DNA of 64,000 bases from Membranipora membranacea (lineage: Eukaryota > Bryozoa > Gymnolaemata > Cheilostomatida > Membraniporidae): the NCBI GenBank assembly GCA_914767715.1, contig OU612069.1, forward strand, positions 17,479,387 to 17,543,386, given 5' to 3'. Made by a program: the position numbers and the translations under genes. Shown here one piece after another: positions 12,422 to 26,600 of the stretch (position 1 is its first letter; each line of letters starts with the position of its first letter). Under the pieces are notes generated by a model. That model did no database searches and was not told the origin of the DNA. It saw only the letters and a program-made list of their open reading frames with translations.

Positions 12422-12945
12422 TTAGAAGACATTGTTAGATAGCATGCAATGCTTATAAGCAAACCTAGCTACATTGGTATTAACACCGGACTGGATTGAT
12501 CCATGCCGGGTGTTATGGGTATTGCTGAATAGAGGTAGGAACCTCCTGGGGTCTACTGCAGCCTTGCCGCCAGCTATACGGTTTAGAAGATTTTTGTCGA
12601 TTAGATTTCGACGAGTTGCTAGGGTGTGCCAGTTTCTAGCCAGGATAGCATTTGATATTCTTTCATACTTTCTGAAGCCGTATACCCATCTGAAGGCTTT
12701 ACGATTTATGGATTCTAATCGATCTTCCTTTGTGGGGGGACCATATATGCGAGGCATATTCAAGAATGGGACGACATATGGTAATATAGGATAAATAACA
12801 TGTTTTGCGTCTTGCCTTCTTTAAGCTACGCATTAGCATGTACAGAGTTTTGGTTCCTTTCTGACACACATGAGTTATGTGGTCAGAGAAGCTGAGGCTG
12901 TTGTCAATTGTGACGCCGAGATATTTGATTCCATGAGTGATAAAT
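12422..12945 (-). pseudogene. Non-LTR retrotransposon (CR1/L2/Jockey-like) reverse-transcriptase C-terminal fragment
   Basis: Minus-strand translation shows the region after the RT catalytic core: GIKYLGVTIDNSLSF, then HVCQKGTKTLYMLMRSLKKA, PILEYASHIW, and RLESINRKAFRWVYGFRKY, ending in a TRHGSIQSG block. These match the thumb/C-terminal part of LINE ORF2 proteins. One frame change occurs at the run of Cs just after the SHIW motif (about 12735-12745), and there is no 5' RT core, endonuclease or start. It is a 5'-truncated, decayed copy inside the TIR element. Confidence 0.75.
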
Positions 12946-13501
12946 TCAGATGAGTGAGTGATAAATTTGAGCGATGTGATAGTGATGTGATAACTTGATT
13001 TAGTAAAGGATCACTCTTTCTAATTGAAAGACCCCCTGGGTCTTGGGCAATTTTGTTTGACCAAAGGAATAAGTAGATGTAAGTTATATATATATTGTTA
13101 CCAAGGAGTAACAGCGAAGAGGAGAGATAGCTTCTTATTTTTAGTTGACTAGGGTTGCCTCGTCTCTGATGAAATTAAAATTGAAACCAATGTGGGGGTC
13201 GAACCCTGTTACTCATTGATTGTTACTCATATTGAGGTCAACAAGTTATTTTTAATTTGCTTTAATTATAAACTTTTAGAAAACCTCAATAAATAAATAA
13301 ATAAATAAATAGTCATTATTACTCAAGTCACTGTATAGGCACTACAAAGGATTTTTTCAAAATGTTCCAATCATGAAAATAAATACATGGTTGGAACCAC
13401 ATAGGTGTGAATTTTCCAAATATGTTTTCAAATTTGCTCTGAGAGCAATATGAGGCAAGCAAATCCAAAATCTAATTTCATTTTAGCAGCCAAAAATATC
13501 A

Positions 13502-13630
13502 TCTAGAATTTACAATATTTGATCCCAGGCAGAAGCAAAAAATAGTGTGTGTAACGTTGCGCTATGACTGCACAACGTTACACACACTCATTTTTGCTAC
13601 TGCCTGAGATCAAATATTGTAAATTCTAGA
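13502..13630. mobile_element. Palindromic MITE-like hairpin, 129 bp
   Basis: Arms of about 58 bases (13502-13559 and 13572-13630) begin and end with TCTAGAATTTACAATATTTG and its complement, and contain GTGTGTGTAACGTTG. They are separated by about 12 bases. Only a few mismatches are seen. No coding capacity. Confidence 0.8.
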
Positions 13631-16600
13631 GTCTAGTTGATACCTGAAGTATCCATGTTCCATCTTCCCTGGCCGCATATATTCAAACATGTGTAACCCA
13701 TTCCATCAAACATTATGTATTAAAATGCGATATTTTGTTAAGCGGTGAAGCAAACTCCATGCTTATTTGATATGTTTTTTTAAAGCTATACAGTAATATA
13801 TATATATGCTCATGTTTATAGTTTAATTTGATTTGATATAGATGATTCTCAGAAAGATCTAGACACTGGTCGGGGTCAAGAAAGAACGACTAACAGCTAC
13901 CTTGAACCTCACTAATACAATGCTCCTCACTACTCGTTGATAATGATAACAGCCAACTAACAGATACTCTCAGCTTACTAAATCTCTTGAGCATTGCACT
14001 ACATTTTTTGACACCTCTTTTTAAGCCTTAGGACTATGTTTAGGACTGTAGGCACTCTCTGAAGTTCTAGATTTTCAACACTGTTTCGAACTCAATCCCT
14101 AAGTTGGCATTAGCTTTTTTAACATGCCGGGATTTACATGTCCGCCAATTATATATGTAATAAACATTGCAAAACTAGATATTTATACATTTCTCTCACA
14201 TTGATTATGAGACGAAACCATACCAATAGAACTACAACAGCGACCCTTGCGCCTTGGCCTACAACTGACTCAACTTGTTTATCACAAGAAAAAGAACTCC
14301 CTTTATACCCTGATTAGAGCGTCATGAGCAAAAATTGTTGACACCCATGCTTTACTAACTTAAAACATGTTCATTACATGCAAAAGCTCAACTATGTTAT
14401 GGATTATGATCTGCTAGAGAAGAAGTGTCAACCAGCCTAAGCAAGCATATCCAAACACTAACAACAGGTGCTTGCAATACAAGTGAAAATAGTTGTTCAT
14501 CAAATTGGTCTGCACTGAATCTAGCTAAGATATCCCAGTAAAATTTTGGTGATCACTCCCTGATATCACTAGTGAAATAGGTTTATGTACAGCTTAATTG
14601 GTACTTCAATCACACACAGTTGACACCACCATCTGTAGTAGTAACTGTGCAAAATCAATCTGAGGTGGGCCAACTACTATGCAAGTTGATGTTCAATCTT
14701 ATATGAAATTAGAGAGGACATCACTTGAGTACATATAAATGATGAAATAGTGTGCAAACTTTGTCCATCATGCTCTCATTTTGTACCAACACAGACAGTT
14801 ATGGCCTTACCATACTCAGTGATGAATGGTATGAGGATACATGTGTCATTTACACTAAAAATCCATCAGCAACAAAACAACAAAAATCATCGCTTTACTG
14901 TTGTGATATTTAGCAGAGTTTAGTATGACCTACTGTGATTGGTCTAATTTTGAAAGTTAGACCAATCACAGAGGCCATATTAATACAGTGGCCATATTTT
15001 TTCCTCTTGAGTATTCTAACTTGCAACTGAAACATGAGATTTTAAAACAGAGAGTACAAGCACTTCTTCAGAGCTAAACCAAACAAAGTACACACCATCA
15101 GAATCAGAAACCTTCAATCTTATCAGATAATTGTATGTTTGGAGTGAAAATGGAGTTTTTTTGTGAAAATTCAGGCAGCAGTTTGACACTAAATTTCAGT
15201 CTTGCCTACTTTAGTTTTCTAGGGTTTTCCATGGTTTTCTAACAATTGCGCTGGGTGCGCATGCTTCAGATCTATATCCTGAAAAAATTTCAAGGCTGTA
15301 GGAGGAATAGAAACTGAGATATCTGGGTTTAAAAAACTTGTGTTTTCGAAAATCTGCGCAGTTTTTAGGCCCTGTCGAGAGTATAAGAATTTGATGACAC
15401 TTTTCTAAAACGGAAGTGGGTGCATTTGTAGTGCCTACACTGTACCAAGAACAGGAGGAGGGTCTGTCAATAAACTTCCTCCCCACAGTTCATGTGGCAA
15501 GTTGGCTCACAGGTCACAGTTAAATTAGCTGGATCCTAGTCTAAGTCTTGCTGGGGAAGGAAATAGTAAGAACAACAAACTGATGAGTACTCATTGCTAC
15601 AACTAGTGCCTTAATTGGTTAAAGAAAAATAAAAATTGTTAATAAAGGTTCAGAAAAATAAAGTAGAAATTTGGCTCACCAGTATCAGAGGTTTTTGCTG
15701 ACCAATGAAAAGCGGGAAATCTGAGCCTCATTATTGAGTCTTGTAATTAAACGAGAGTTGCCCGCCTCCATGTTAGAGTAAGATAACTCAGGCCTCCTGT
15801 CTTTCAGATTTAATCCATTATTCAACCTCCTAATATGAATGTAGAGGAGGTGTAAACAAATTATATGTCAGCTCACAAACAGAAGATACGCAAACAAGGC
15901 CAATCAATGTTCTAGATTTGGATTTTAACTATTAGGATGTTTTATTTTTGTGTCTGCTATCGCATACCCATCAAGATGAAACTTGATTATCATCAAGTTC
16001 GGATGCGATGTGCAATCTATACATACTATATTCTAAGTGTTACCGCGGAAATAATATTTGAAATGAGCAGGAGCTAGTAGCAAGAATCTACAGCTGCCAT
16101 CAGGCCAATCCTTAACTCAACAAGTAAAGTAAGTACGTCTTTAGTGGTCTGGTTATTTGAATGTTATTTATTGTATATATTTTGATATGATGGTTTTGCA
16201 AAATGGATCACAGATATCATATAGAAGCTCCACTTAAAAAAACACAACCAAAATTGATCAATATGATTATGTACAGTAGAATTATTGGAATACAACTATT
16301 TCAGCAAAAACTAGGTTTTATAATAACGGTCATGTAAAAATACCCATATTGCCACATATGACCTTGTAAATATACATTGATATGTCACAGTGCTAGATAG
16401 TGGTTGCCATTGAGAGCTCTATTTTTAAGCATAGGGTAATATAGAACATTGTGCTTAGGCCTATATAGCAGGTGATAGATATGATATTATTATAAAAATA
16501 GATATATATCATAAAGTTTGATGGCCAAACAAGGTATTCACGAATTCATACCTAAAAAGTCAATCACAAGAGTGATCTGGATCGTTCTCGGAATTATTGT

Positions 16601-17650
16601 GTATAATGTAAAATAGCTGTGTTGATTGCCGAGCAGTGATCTGTTTCCACAACAGTATACTATAATTAATCGGAATAATTGCACCCTCTCACCCTACTGG
16701 TGTACTGAGAGTAGTGTTACTAAAATATCATATAAGAGACCACTCAGCATACTCCACCTCTGGACCCCTCAGAATGATGACAGCAGATAGCATCTATGAG
16801 TAAGCAAACCGCATTCGTAGCTTCTTCATGCAGTACACGAAAAAGATATTATGCTTTATGTACAGTATAGATGACTACCACTTGAGGAAAGGATAGATTC
16901 ATCGCTAGCAGCTGGGGATATGGGGTATGGCAGGCATAGAATGTATCTTCGGAGGGTATATCTAAAACTATAAAGTTGAACCACATTTATAAACCTGTAG
17001 AAATAGTGCCTTATAGAGTGCAATTTCAGTTGTAACTTCCTTGTATCCCGGTACCATTCTTTGCTTCTTTTTTTTGTCTAGGACTCAAAATTGATAACAA
17101 TTTAATGATCAAATGGCTCGGAATCAGCAAAACAGATTCATTTATCAAAGAACCATGACCTGTAGGACTGCAGTGAGAGTTCCAGCACAATAACATATTC
17201 AGACTATATTGACTGAACAAGTTAAATAAATGGCCAGTTTAGTCAGTTTGCTTACATCAAAAATATGAAATGTAATAGGCTACACTCATTGTAGCCTGGG
17301 ATTCCAGTGTTGTGCATGTCTGAATGCACCCTATGCTTGTGTTGTGGCTTTGTTTTGGTTGGCTGATAAATTTGGGTTTGTTGTTGTGCGGAGTTGTCTC
17401 TTTATGTCGGAATTAAACGACAACCCAATAGCCAATCAAATAGCTTATGACATAGCCAGAACAGAGCCGAAAACACTGTGCACTTCTAGTAGATAACACC
17501 ATACAAGCAAGGAGTCATAGTGTAATATTCTGATACCTGCAGGGTATACTGACAAGGCCCCCAATGACTGGCCTGAAGCCCCGACTATACTCATTAGTGT
17601 TATGATAGCTAGCCTTTTAATACTTGGATGACAAAGTACACCAACCTTGC
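13631..17650. other. Intergenic region between PCID2 and the kinase gene
   Basis: About 4 kb of A/T-rich DNA. It contains a short inverted repeat (14933-14971). I found no exon with conserved protein words or paired splice sites. ATTAAA on the minus strand at 17101-17106 could be a poly(A) signal for the kinase gene, but the evidence is weak. Confidence 0.5.
14933..14971. repeat. Short inverted repeat, 15-bp perfect arms
   Basis: CTGTGATTGGTCTAA is followed nine bases later by its exact reverse complement. This is probably a remnant of a small DNA transposon, or chance; it is too short to classify. Confidence 0.55.
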
Positions 17651-20600
17651 TCACAAATCTTCATCATCGTCGTCATCCTGAGCAGCAGCCGGGACCATTG
17701 GTGGTGGGGAGAACGGACTGTCCACTTCATCATTGAACTGGTTTGGGTCAAAGTCAACCTGTTCCACTTCAATGAGTGACGACTCGACAGGCTCAAAGGT
17801 TTTCAGAATGTCAGTTGAGTCAGCCTGCACTGAAGACATCTTATTTGACGAGCCATCCTCTGCAGCTGACTCTATTGGGTTCGTCAGAGAGTCAGCTGTT
17901 TCCGGCTTTGGATCTTCTTGAACGGGGTGGCTCTGCTTTGAATCAAAGTTCATCATCGAGCCAGCACTGGAGATGGTGAGAGGAAGGAATCCCTGTACAT
18001 CGTCGACCTCCTCTGCTGGCTGTTTACGAACTGAAAGCAAATAGATTTTTGATTTAATTACAACAAATTCCGCCTAAAAATGCTGATAACACCCACTTCC
18101 CCATGTGAAGCCAACAACCCTTGTGATGGCTTTGTGAAGTTAAAATGTTGAGGACTTCTTTGATCAGTCATCTAATAGACATGCTTCTGCTTATAAAAAC
18201 CTAGGAAATTCCCAAACATACTTGGTCATATCATTGGATGTGCTCATACTGTGTGAAAAAGTTCAAGACATCTATCATCTGCACTATGAACATTGATTAG
18301 CAAGTGCTTAATTTATACATCAAGTAAAAGGAATAACCTACATTGGTAATTGTGATCTCCGGCCCCATCATTCAAGTCGATTAGCTGAGACTCTGGGCAT
18401 GACATCTGGGAGTATCTCTGAGAGAATCTGGCCATGTAATCATGCATGGCATCGCCTGACTGACCTAAGAATAAGAGAAAAACCTAACTCAAGAACGATA
18501 GTACAGTAATCAATGATCATTTGCATATTGACATTATTGACATCTTAGAGATCCAGGTGGTATCTAATCCTTTTTCCTGGCTTTGTTGTGGGGATGGGGT
18601 TGTTACCCCAAACAAAGCTTGTCAAGACGGGCTACTGATCCTTCAAATTCAGGTCATGTAAATAAACCCTAAATACAGACGAATGGTAGTAATCCGAATG
18701 CCATATTCAAGTTTGTTCAGGGCCCCAAAATCCCGTGGTAATCCTCTGAAGACCCTAAATTTAATGGTTGAGACAACCGTTATTCTTTTAACGTGACATT
18801 AAGGGGGTCGAGAGATGAGATTCGACATGTGATGTCATAGGGTCATTCAGCTTGTATAATGATAACCCAAGATGAAAGGTGAGGTCATATCAGCGCTCCT
18901 GCGCTCTCATTTGCATGCCTAACTATACCGACACATAACTATGGGCCCTAGCGCCTATGTTTCCGAGAATCAGATTCAACGTATTAGAAACAAGACTCAC
19001 TTTGCTGCGGTTTGTTCGAACTATACATAGAGGATGAGTTCTCGGATGTTATCTCAGCGGTGCTCATATTTTCAGATGACTCATTCTGTGCAGACATGTG
19101 TCCCTGTGAGCTCTCAGCCATCACACCGATGTTGGGCAGCTCTTCAGGAGTGTTTGGCATCCAGTCTTGGGTGCTGTTGTTGTGAGAGGACTCGGTTGAG
19201 CCTAAAATCAAATAAATAGAATAGTAATATGTGTTGTTTAGGTCTCATCAACTCCTTGGTTTGATTGGTAATGAAATATCAAAAATAAGATCAGGGCTGA
19301 CATAAATCTAATTTTTAGAACTTAATATTTAAATTTATAAGGAGGAGAATATAGAAATAATATTGTGTCTGTCAGTACATGCAACAACCAATCATCATAA
19401 GGAAAATTGATGCAAAAAGAAACGAAATCTCCTACTAGAAATGGCTTGCTGTGATTATTGCGTATCACGTGAATGCCGACGGTTCCATTTTCAGAAATCA
19501 CCGATGCCAAAAAGCAGCTATGACTAGACTAAGCTGAGCGAGCCAATAATATTTAAGTTAAGCTGAGAGATCTAAAATATTGAAAGTTAGAATAAAGCTA
19601 TACTCAAGTAGACACTGAACTTACTGTGGTGTATGACAGCAGGTACGCTGCCACTATTATAAACCTCCATGTCAGACATCGGTGATGCTCGAGTATCACT
19701 GTCACTACTACTGGTGCCGCTGCTGCTGGCCTGTGAGGTCAGTGACATGCTGCTAATCTGATGCATGATGTGGCGATCTTCTAACACATGTGTCTGCAGA
19801 AACACTTCAATGTCATTACAGCTTGGTCTTACGCTGGCGTCATGACTCAGCATATCACATATGACCTTAATTATCAGATGGTGTAGTCCAGTGGAACCCT
19901 GGTTTTGCCACAAGTTGAACTGGAGAGAGGTTGGAAAGAACTTCTGCTCAACAGGATTTGCCTGCCTGCATGAATTTCTGTTTTTCCGGTACTCTGAAAT
20001 CTCTTGAAGGAGAGCCGCCCTTACATCAGAACGCCTCTGCTCCTTGTTAAGTTTGTAATTAGGGTCAGCGGGATCAAACTTTTGACTGTAGAGCTCTTGA
20101 ATAGTTGGCAAGAAATGCCAGGGGCATTCTAACATTGCAAGATTGTAGAGAGTTGCTCCCAGTCCATATATGTCTGAATGAACATGAAGCTCGTGGTCGA
20201 TCAAAGTCTACAAATATATATTAGTTAACATATTTCTGTTTTACACTATATGTAAGCCACTTTTCAATCAAATTTCTTATCCATACAATGTCAACATTAC
20301 AACAATTGTCATTGGTTTGGTCCATCACAGTGATTGAAACACAAAACCTTATTTAAAACTGTCTTGTGTACAATAATGCAAGGCTGGAGACATTACATTT
20401 TTTCATCTTGAAGACTTTAAACTCACCTCTATGGCCATAAACTCTGTGGTTCCTCCGTGCCTCTTCACCAACTGTTCATTCAATCCAGTTTTGAACATGG
20501 CCAATCCAAAATCTATCAGCTTAGATTTTTTCGTCGACCTCAAAAAAAGAAACGAACAAGCCATAGAAATAATAAACCAACATTAACTTATAGTTTTGAG

Positions 20601-23600
20601 TCTAGCTTTTGGCATTACAAACATTAGCAGTCTCCATATATCATTTTGCATGACCAATTCTATGTTTTGTTCTAGCCCTGTCATAAACTGTACAATTAAA
20701 ATTTAATTTGAAAATACGTTGCTTCTTTTTATATAATTTTCAGATATGTTTACGACTTCAAAATACATCCGAGTTGTTTCCAAATTTAAGGGTTGGTACA
20801 TCATCGGGGGAAACTCTGTGCCAAGGTTTGCATGCTGCAAGTAGGACTCTACCGCCTAGTGGCCTTTATTGAAGGTTTGGAGAGGAGGCCTACAAATAAC
20901 AGAGATTGTCAGGACAGGCTAGAACGTATCAATTACTAATCACACACCTGTTGTAGATGATGTTCTCAGGTTTAATATCACAATGCATTATTCCGTTGTC
21001 CCTGAGAAACTTTATCGCATCGTTCTGCTGTCTAAGAATGTGTACAGTGTCCTTATGTGGGAATGGAATTTTCTTATGCTTGCAAACATACACCATCTCC
21101 GATAAATTCATACCTAAAACAACAGGCTTACGGCAATGACAATTATTTTACAAGGTTTTACAAAATTTTGATAAGGTATAGCCTAAGCATAAATTGGTCT
21201 GTCATTTGATATTTCTAGAAAAGACCATTGGTTGGAGAACCTGTTTTATAGTTGATCAACTGTAAGACTGCATACTATCATAGTGGGGATTGATTAGATA
21301 GACAGGATGTGTATCTCTGGTACGTATATCATTTGTGTACGGGTTGGTCACACTCGTCAGCACTAGAGTTAGTTGCCACTCAACATTGTTTTTGAATCAC
21401 CACAGTTTTGGTCTCGGACAATGAGTTGATTGAACATCTGGGAAAGCTATGTGGCAATGCACAGAAAATATATTTCAAAGTGACCAGTAAATCGAAATCT
21501 CATCCGCGAAAAGATTTTTTTGGATCTGATTTGCTTGGTTTCTGGGTTTTGGCAATTCTTCTGGTGAGCCATCAACTCAAAGGGGGAGCAACTCCAAATA
21601 TAGACAAATCTGATCACACTTAATCCTATGTGTTTAATCTACCAACAAACAATGCTTGATTTGGTCATATTGAAACGGCTGCTAGCTGCTCCAGCCCAAT
21701 CTTGGAGATGATTTGAATACAACTAGTCGGGTGACCTGAAGGTTAGCAGGGTAGACATACCCACAATTTAGGCTATATTGAGACAAGTTAAAGTCATATG
21801 CTGCATGAAAACATATGTGGGATGGCACATAGCTTTACCTGGAACATACTCTAACCCTAGGATCATCAGTTTGAAGTCATCGTTCTGACCCAGAAATAAT
21901 CTATCTACTATGTGATCATGCGGGTGCTCCTTCAAGCTGCTGAATATTTCATTTTCGTTTATCAGCGCATCAAACCCTGTATACTTGGCCTAGAGAAACA
22001 TAAACAAAATCATGGATTTCAGAAATCTCCTCTGGGCAATAGGCATGCTTTAACGTTCATGAAGTCATAACTTATGACTTCAACTTAAAAGAAGTGTTAT
22101 AGAAGGCATAAAAGTAATCTCAAGAAGGGATCTGCAATCGTTCCCACTTGTCTCTCGTAAACATCTGTAGGCAACTCCAAATTTATTTTAATAATTGCCC
22201 AATGTCTTGAGTGCATTCAACCAGCTCTACTTCCAGTGATAAAAATCCATAACATGAGACAGATTTGGCTATAAATGAATCTTGGAATGGTGATGTGTTG
22301 TCAATGTTACAAAGTGCCAGAGGGCAAAATGTGTCATTCCTAAACAAAGTAGACAAAGCTAAGTCAGTTTTACTTGCATAATAACTGCTTAAAGGCCAAT
22401 GCCAGTGAAGTTCTAAGTGGTGTCATGTTTTACTTTAGGTGATGAGCTTTCAGATGAGCCATTGGACAAGATTCTACACCTACCACAACCAGATCTGCTG
22501 ATGCTCAAAGATGACATCTCCATCAAACAGTCAATAAATTCAGTCACATTGAGAAACCATTTAAATGTCCTTGACCTTCTGACGTCATATACAGTGTTTA
22601 ACATTTGCCACTAATGGTTTTTACTGTTTGTATTATCCATGGTTATTTGATTGTTCCTAGCAAAAATATCCAATAAAAATAAAGGTGATTGTAGCCTGAC
22701 ATCTCATTCACTCAATCCAAAGTTTTTGAGGGGATCTGTACCATCACTCCCCTAATATTTGGATTGCTCTAAAGCAATACCACTGGCAAGAAAAGTTGAC
22801 ACCCGTAATGTATTTTAATGAATAGGAACTCAGACTAAAATTTTCTCATTGGCCCTTACATGGAGCTAAGATATGTAATTGGTCACCAAAGAAATCTACG
22901 CTCTAGCGAGACTATTTATTCACATCCGGTATCACAGTAATTTAAGAAAACACTGCTTGTGACGTCATGAGCTGGGACCATGACTGTTTTCATCAGGCAT
23001 CAGCGTTGAGCATCAACAGATCTGCCTGTGGTAGTGTAGAGTTTTGTCCAATGGCTCAAATGAGAGCTTAGAACCTCATGAAAAACATACAGTAAGTTAG
23101 AACTTCATTGGGTATCCACTTTAAGCTTCTGCTATGCTGCCACTCAGGAAAACATGTGCTTACTGAAATCTGTATAGCTCAAAGATATCTATTGGAGGCT
23201 TTTATATTGAGTTGACACCTAACAAGCAAACTGATTGCCAAAATCAGGGTATAGGTAGGACTCATCCTCACCACTTGGCTGTTTATTTCACTTCCTGATT
23301 TTAACAATCATACTCAGCACATAATTTGCCGATTAGGTGATAGTAGCCTCAATTAATTATCTTTGAGCTATACCATTATATTTGGGCACATATTACCCTG
23401 AGTGACAGCAGTGGAGCTTTTTAAGCTGGCAATGAGATTACTAGTGAATCAACGACCATTGAGGGCTCACCTGCTTGACACAAAGTTCCTCATCAGTCTG
23501 TGCTGTCAGCAAATTTGCGGCGTAAACATTGCCAAAACCTCCCTGGCCTTTTCTATCCCCGATGATCAGCTTTTTTAGTTCTTTTATGTCCTTCTACAAA

Positions 23601-26600
23601 TATTACATTGCAATGAGTGTACAATTCTGAAAATACAATTGATGAGGGGGAGGGCAACACATGATTAATTGTTGGAGGTATAGTTTGCATGAAATGAGTG
23701 AAGAGCGAAATAGAGGTCGATGTTGGTCATTACTAGTCATAAACCAAGTATACAACTACACCTCCAACTCCAACCCAGTCTACCAACTCATTGACCACAG
23801 TTAGCCTTTCACGTGGCGCTTTTTTGTTTTCGGTAGTACCCAGCTAAAACAATAAAAGTAGTCCCATGACAAGGCTAGACCACAATCATAATACAACCCA
23901 ATGGAGCTCTGTTTTAGCATTTCCACTAAAAAAGACAATAGCTAACATCTAGCTGTTTGTTTTTGTAGGCCTAATTAATTTCCATATATGATCAAACAGG
24001 AGATCACAATAAATAAGTTGGGCCCTTATCAAACCACCCTCCATGAGAACTTTCCTATTTCAATAAGATTATCAATGAAGGGTTGAATAAGATAAAAACT
24101 GATGAGCAAATCAATCAATTCGACTTCCGCTGGTGAATTATTGACACTGTATAACGAAATGGTAAGTTGTATGTCAACTAAAGAAACTAAAGCTAGAGAT
24201 AAGAGGAAACAAAAATGAGCTGAAAGTTTGTTTGACCCACTGGTTGGGCCAGTAATTGCTTTCACATAGGTTACTCAATAGAACAACGTGGGCAACAAGC
24301 TGTATGGTCATTCAGAGTTGCTCCCCCTCCATTGGTCGAGCTGCAGCATGACCAGTTGAAGGGAGCAACTGGAATGCAGGCAATTGGATCAAACTTGATC
24401 TAGGTTTGATTATACTGCATTACATAATGCGCCTTCAAGTGTGCTGAGGATAAATCAGCTCAATGAAATCCAACACTGATACTTTCAAGAGTACCAAAGA
24501 GCTTGGTAAGTATTATATTAAAGTGTAAAGTGGTAAGGAATTTTCCTTCAAATGATATTCCAAACTTGTCAATTCCAGCTGTTATCGGCGACAGTAGGTT
24601 GCATTACAGCATTTTCAATGCAGCCTACTACCATAAAGTCCTCAGTAATATTTGTTTCACCCCGGAAGTTTACAATGAATGTCTGAATTTCAACTTTGGT
24701 ACATTCAATCAAAGAATAACATCACTGCCTCAGAATAACATCACTGCCTCATCAGGGTGGACGTCTAATCTAAATCTACATGGTCAGAATGGAAGGAGGA
24801 GTAAAATTTAGCTGGTACTAGAGCCTGACCTGCTAGTAGTATCGCTCACCATTAACAGAAAAGAAGAAGCCACTATATATCAAGATCATTAGACTGCTCT
24901 AAGTCATAAATTTGTCAAGTCAATTGTGCCTCTATATCAAATAATTTCACTACAACATGGATTGAAACTGGCTTTTGGTGTTATTGACACCTGCTTACCT
25001 TGGTCGTTTGTTCTGAAGAGGGAGCCTCTCCATAAGTCTCCTGGCTTCCTGATCCCTGGGGATTGTCTTCCACGTTCTGAATCACATACTCGATTCCATT
25101 TTTGTAGTCAAGCTGACAAAACAATATTGTACTGCATCTAGTATATGGGAAAGACATATGAGACAGAAGCACACCCAACGTTCAAAATCCATATCAGCTA
25201 GTTGCCGGCTTCGTTTATCAAACATCTATCCAATCAAGGACTATTTTGTATCACTACTAGTGACTTATCAATTAAACCAATCAGGGAATTCAATACACAT
25301 AATATCTCTCATATGCCATACTTACATCACGAGCCCGAACAACCCCAACTTTAGAAATTAGCTCTTTAAGGTCAAGGTCTTGACAGCTCAGTTGCTCGAC
25401 TCTTTCCAAAGACTCTCTTTTATTTGTTACCTGCAGAATAACTAATATTATATACAACAAAGATGCAGCTATCACATTGTCCACACCGAGAAGTCATTTT
25501 TTGGTCAAATTGAGGCAGCTCCAATGCCAAGGTGTCGAGCCATTTATTCTCTATCAAGGCAAAATAAGACACAAAGCAGATGTGGCCTACCAGTTGCGCT
25601 CAAACTATCCAACAACAAGAAAATTAAGGTTCTCACCGTTGCAGCTAACAAGATAACTATCTTCTTAGCCTCAATGATGAAAACCCTTGTGGTGGCCAAC
25701 TATTCTCTGTATCGATTACAAAAAGACAGGAGGGGCCGATTTTGACTGCAGTTGATCAAATAGCCTGTGGAGTTGGGTTGGGAAATATCAATATATGTTG
25801 AAGAATTTGTTGTTTGAATTTTGTCAATTCATCATAGTTCATATTATTTTGCTTGAACTATTTGGCGAATGGTTCATTTAGGTAGGCCCAAATCAAAACT
25901 ATGATGTAAGTTAATGGGACATGTATCACTGTAGAAGGCATATTACTCATGTAAAGCAGATAATTTTGATCATTTCATATAGCTATCTAATAATTCAATA
26001 CTCAATAGTGCATCGCTGCATGCATGGATGGATGAATGCATGGATCGATGCATGAATGGAATTCCTATTTTCAATAGGAATCTGGAATTCCCAGAAACCA
26101 ATATCAACATCAACCAATCATTAACCAATCAAATGATACTATTACGCATGGACTAAGTATGCCATTGATACGGTTAAGTTGTAACACCCTTACTATATAG
26201 GACTGAACAAAGCATGGAATTGTAACTGGCTGATAATAGCATTTCAATGATCACGGAAACAGTATTGATATTACAGCTGCTTGGATAAAAATAGAACACT
26301 GGTTTGTAGGCAGATTAATTTATGGTACACAGTAGGACAGATGTGGGAAAACTTCCTGGTTGGTTGACCTATTAATTTAATGAGCATCACTCCTAACTGC
26401 ATCACAATGCCTTCTGTAGAAGCTGATCCTGATCATAGGCTACACAGTCTCATTCCAAATCTCCACACCTCTAACCGACATTGCGAAAGACTCTCTAATA
26501 CCTACATAAAGCACTCGCGCACTGCTCTCAAAAGCAAGTCGTTTTTTGCATATCTTAGTTAAATGTTTTCAATTTATGACTGACCACATAAGATTTTTCC

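Larger units (their letters stand above)
11682..13038. mobile_element. 1.36-kb element with 22-bp terminal inverted repeats
   Basis: The left end begins CAGGGGGTCTTTCAATTAGA and the right end is its exact reverse complement; identity runs 22 bases. No target duplication is visible. A second, diverged inner end (TTTCTCTAATTGAAACACC near 11830) suggests a short MITE, 11682-11848, nested in or ancestral to it. The inside carries a LINE reverse-transcriptase remnant and a GC-rich block. Confidence 0.65.

Noticed and set aside
12474-12794. 106-residue plus-strand frame
   Set aside because: Antisense shadow of the LINE reverse-transcriptase fragment.
15211-15486. 91-residue minus-strand frame
   Set aside because: No recognisable protein features or splice sites; reads like chance in non-coding DNA.
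24503-24811. 102-residue plus-strand frame
   Set aside because: Lies within a kinase intron and partly consists of a short local duplication; no recognisable domain.
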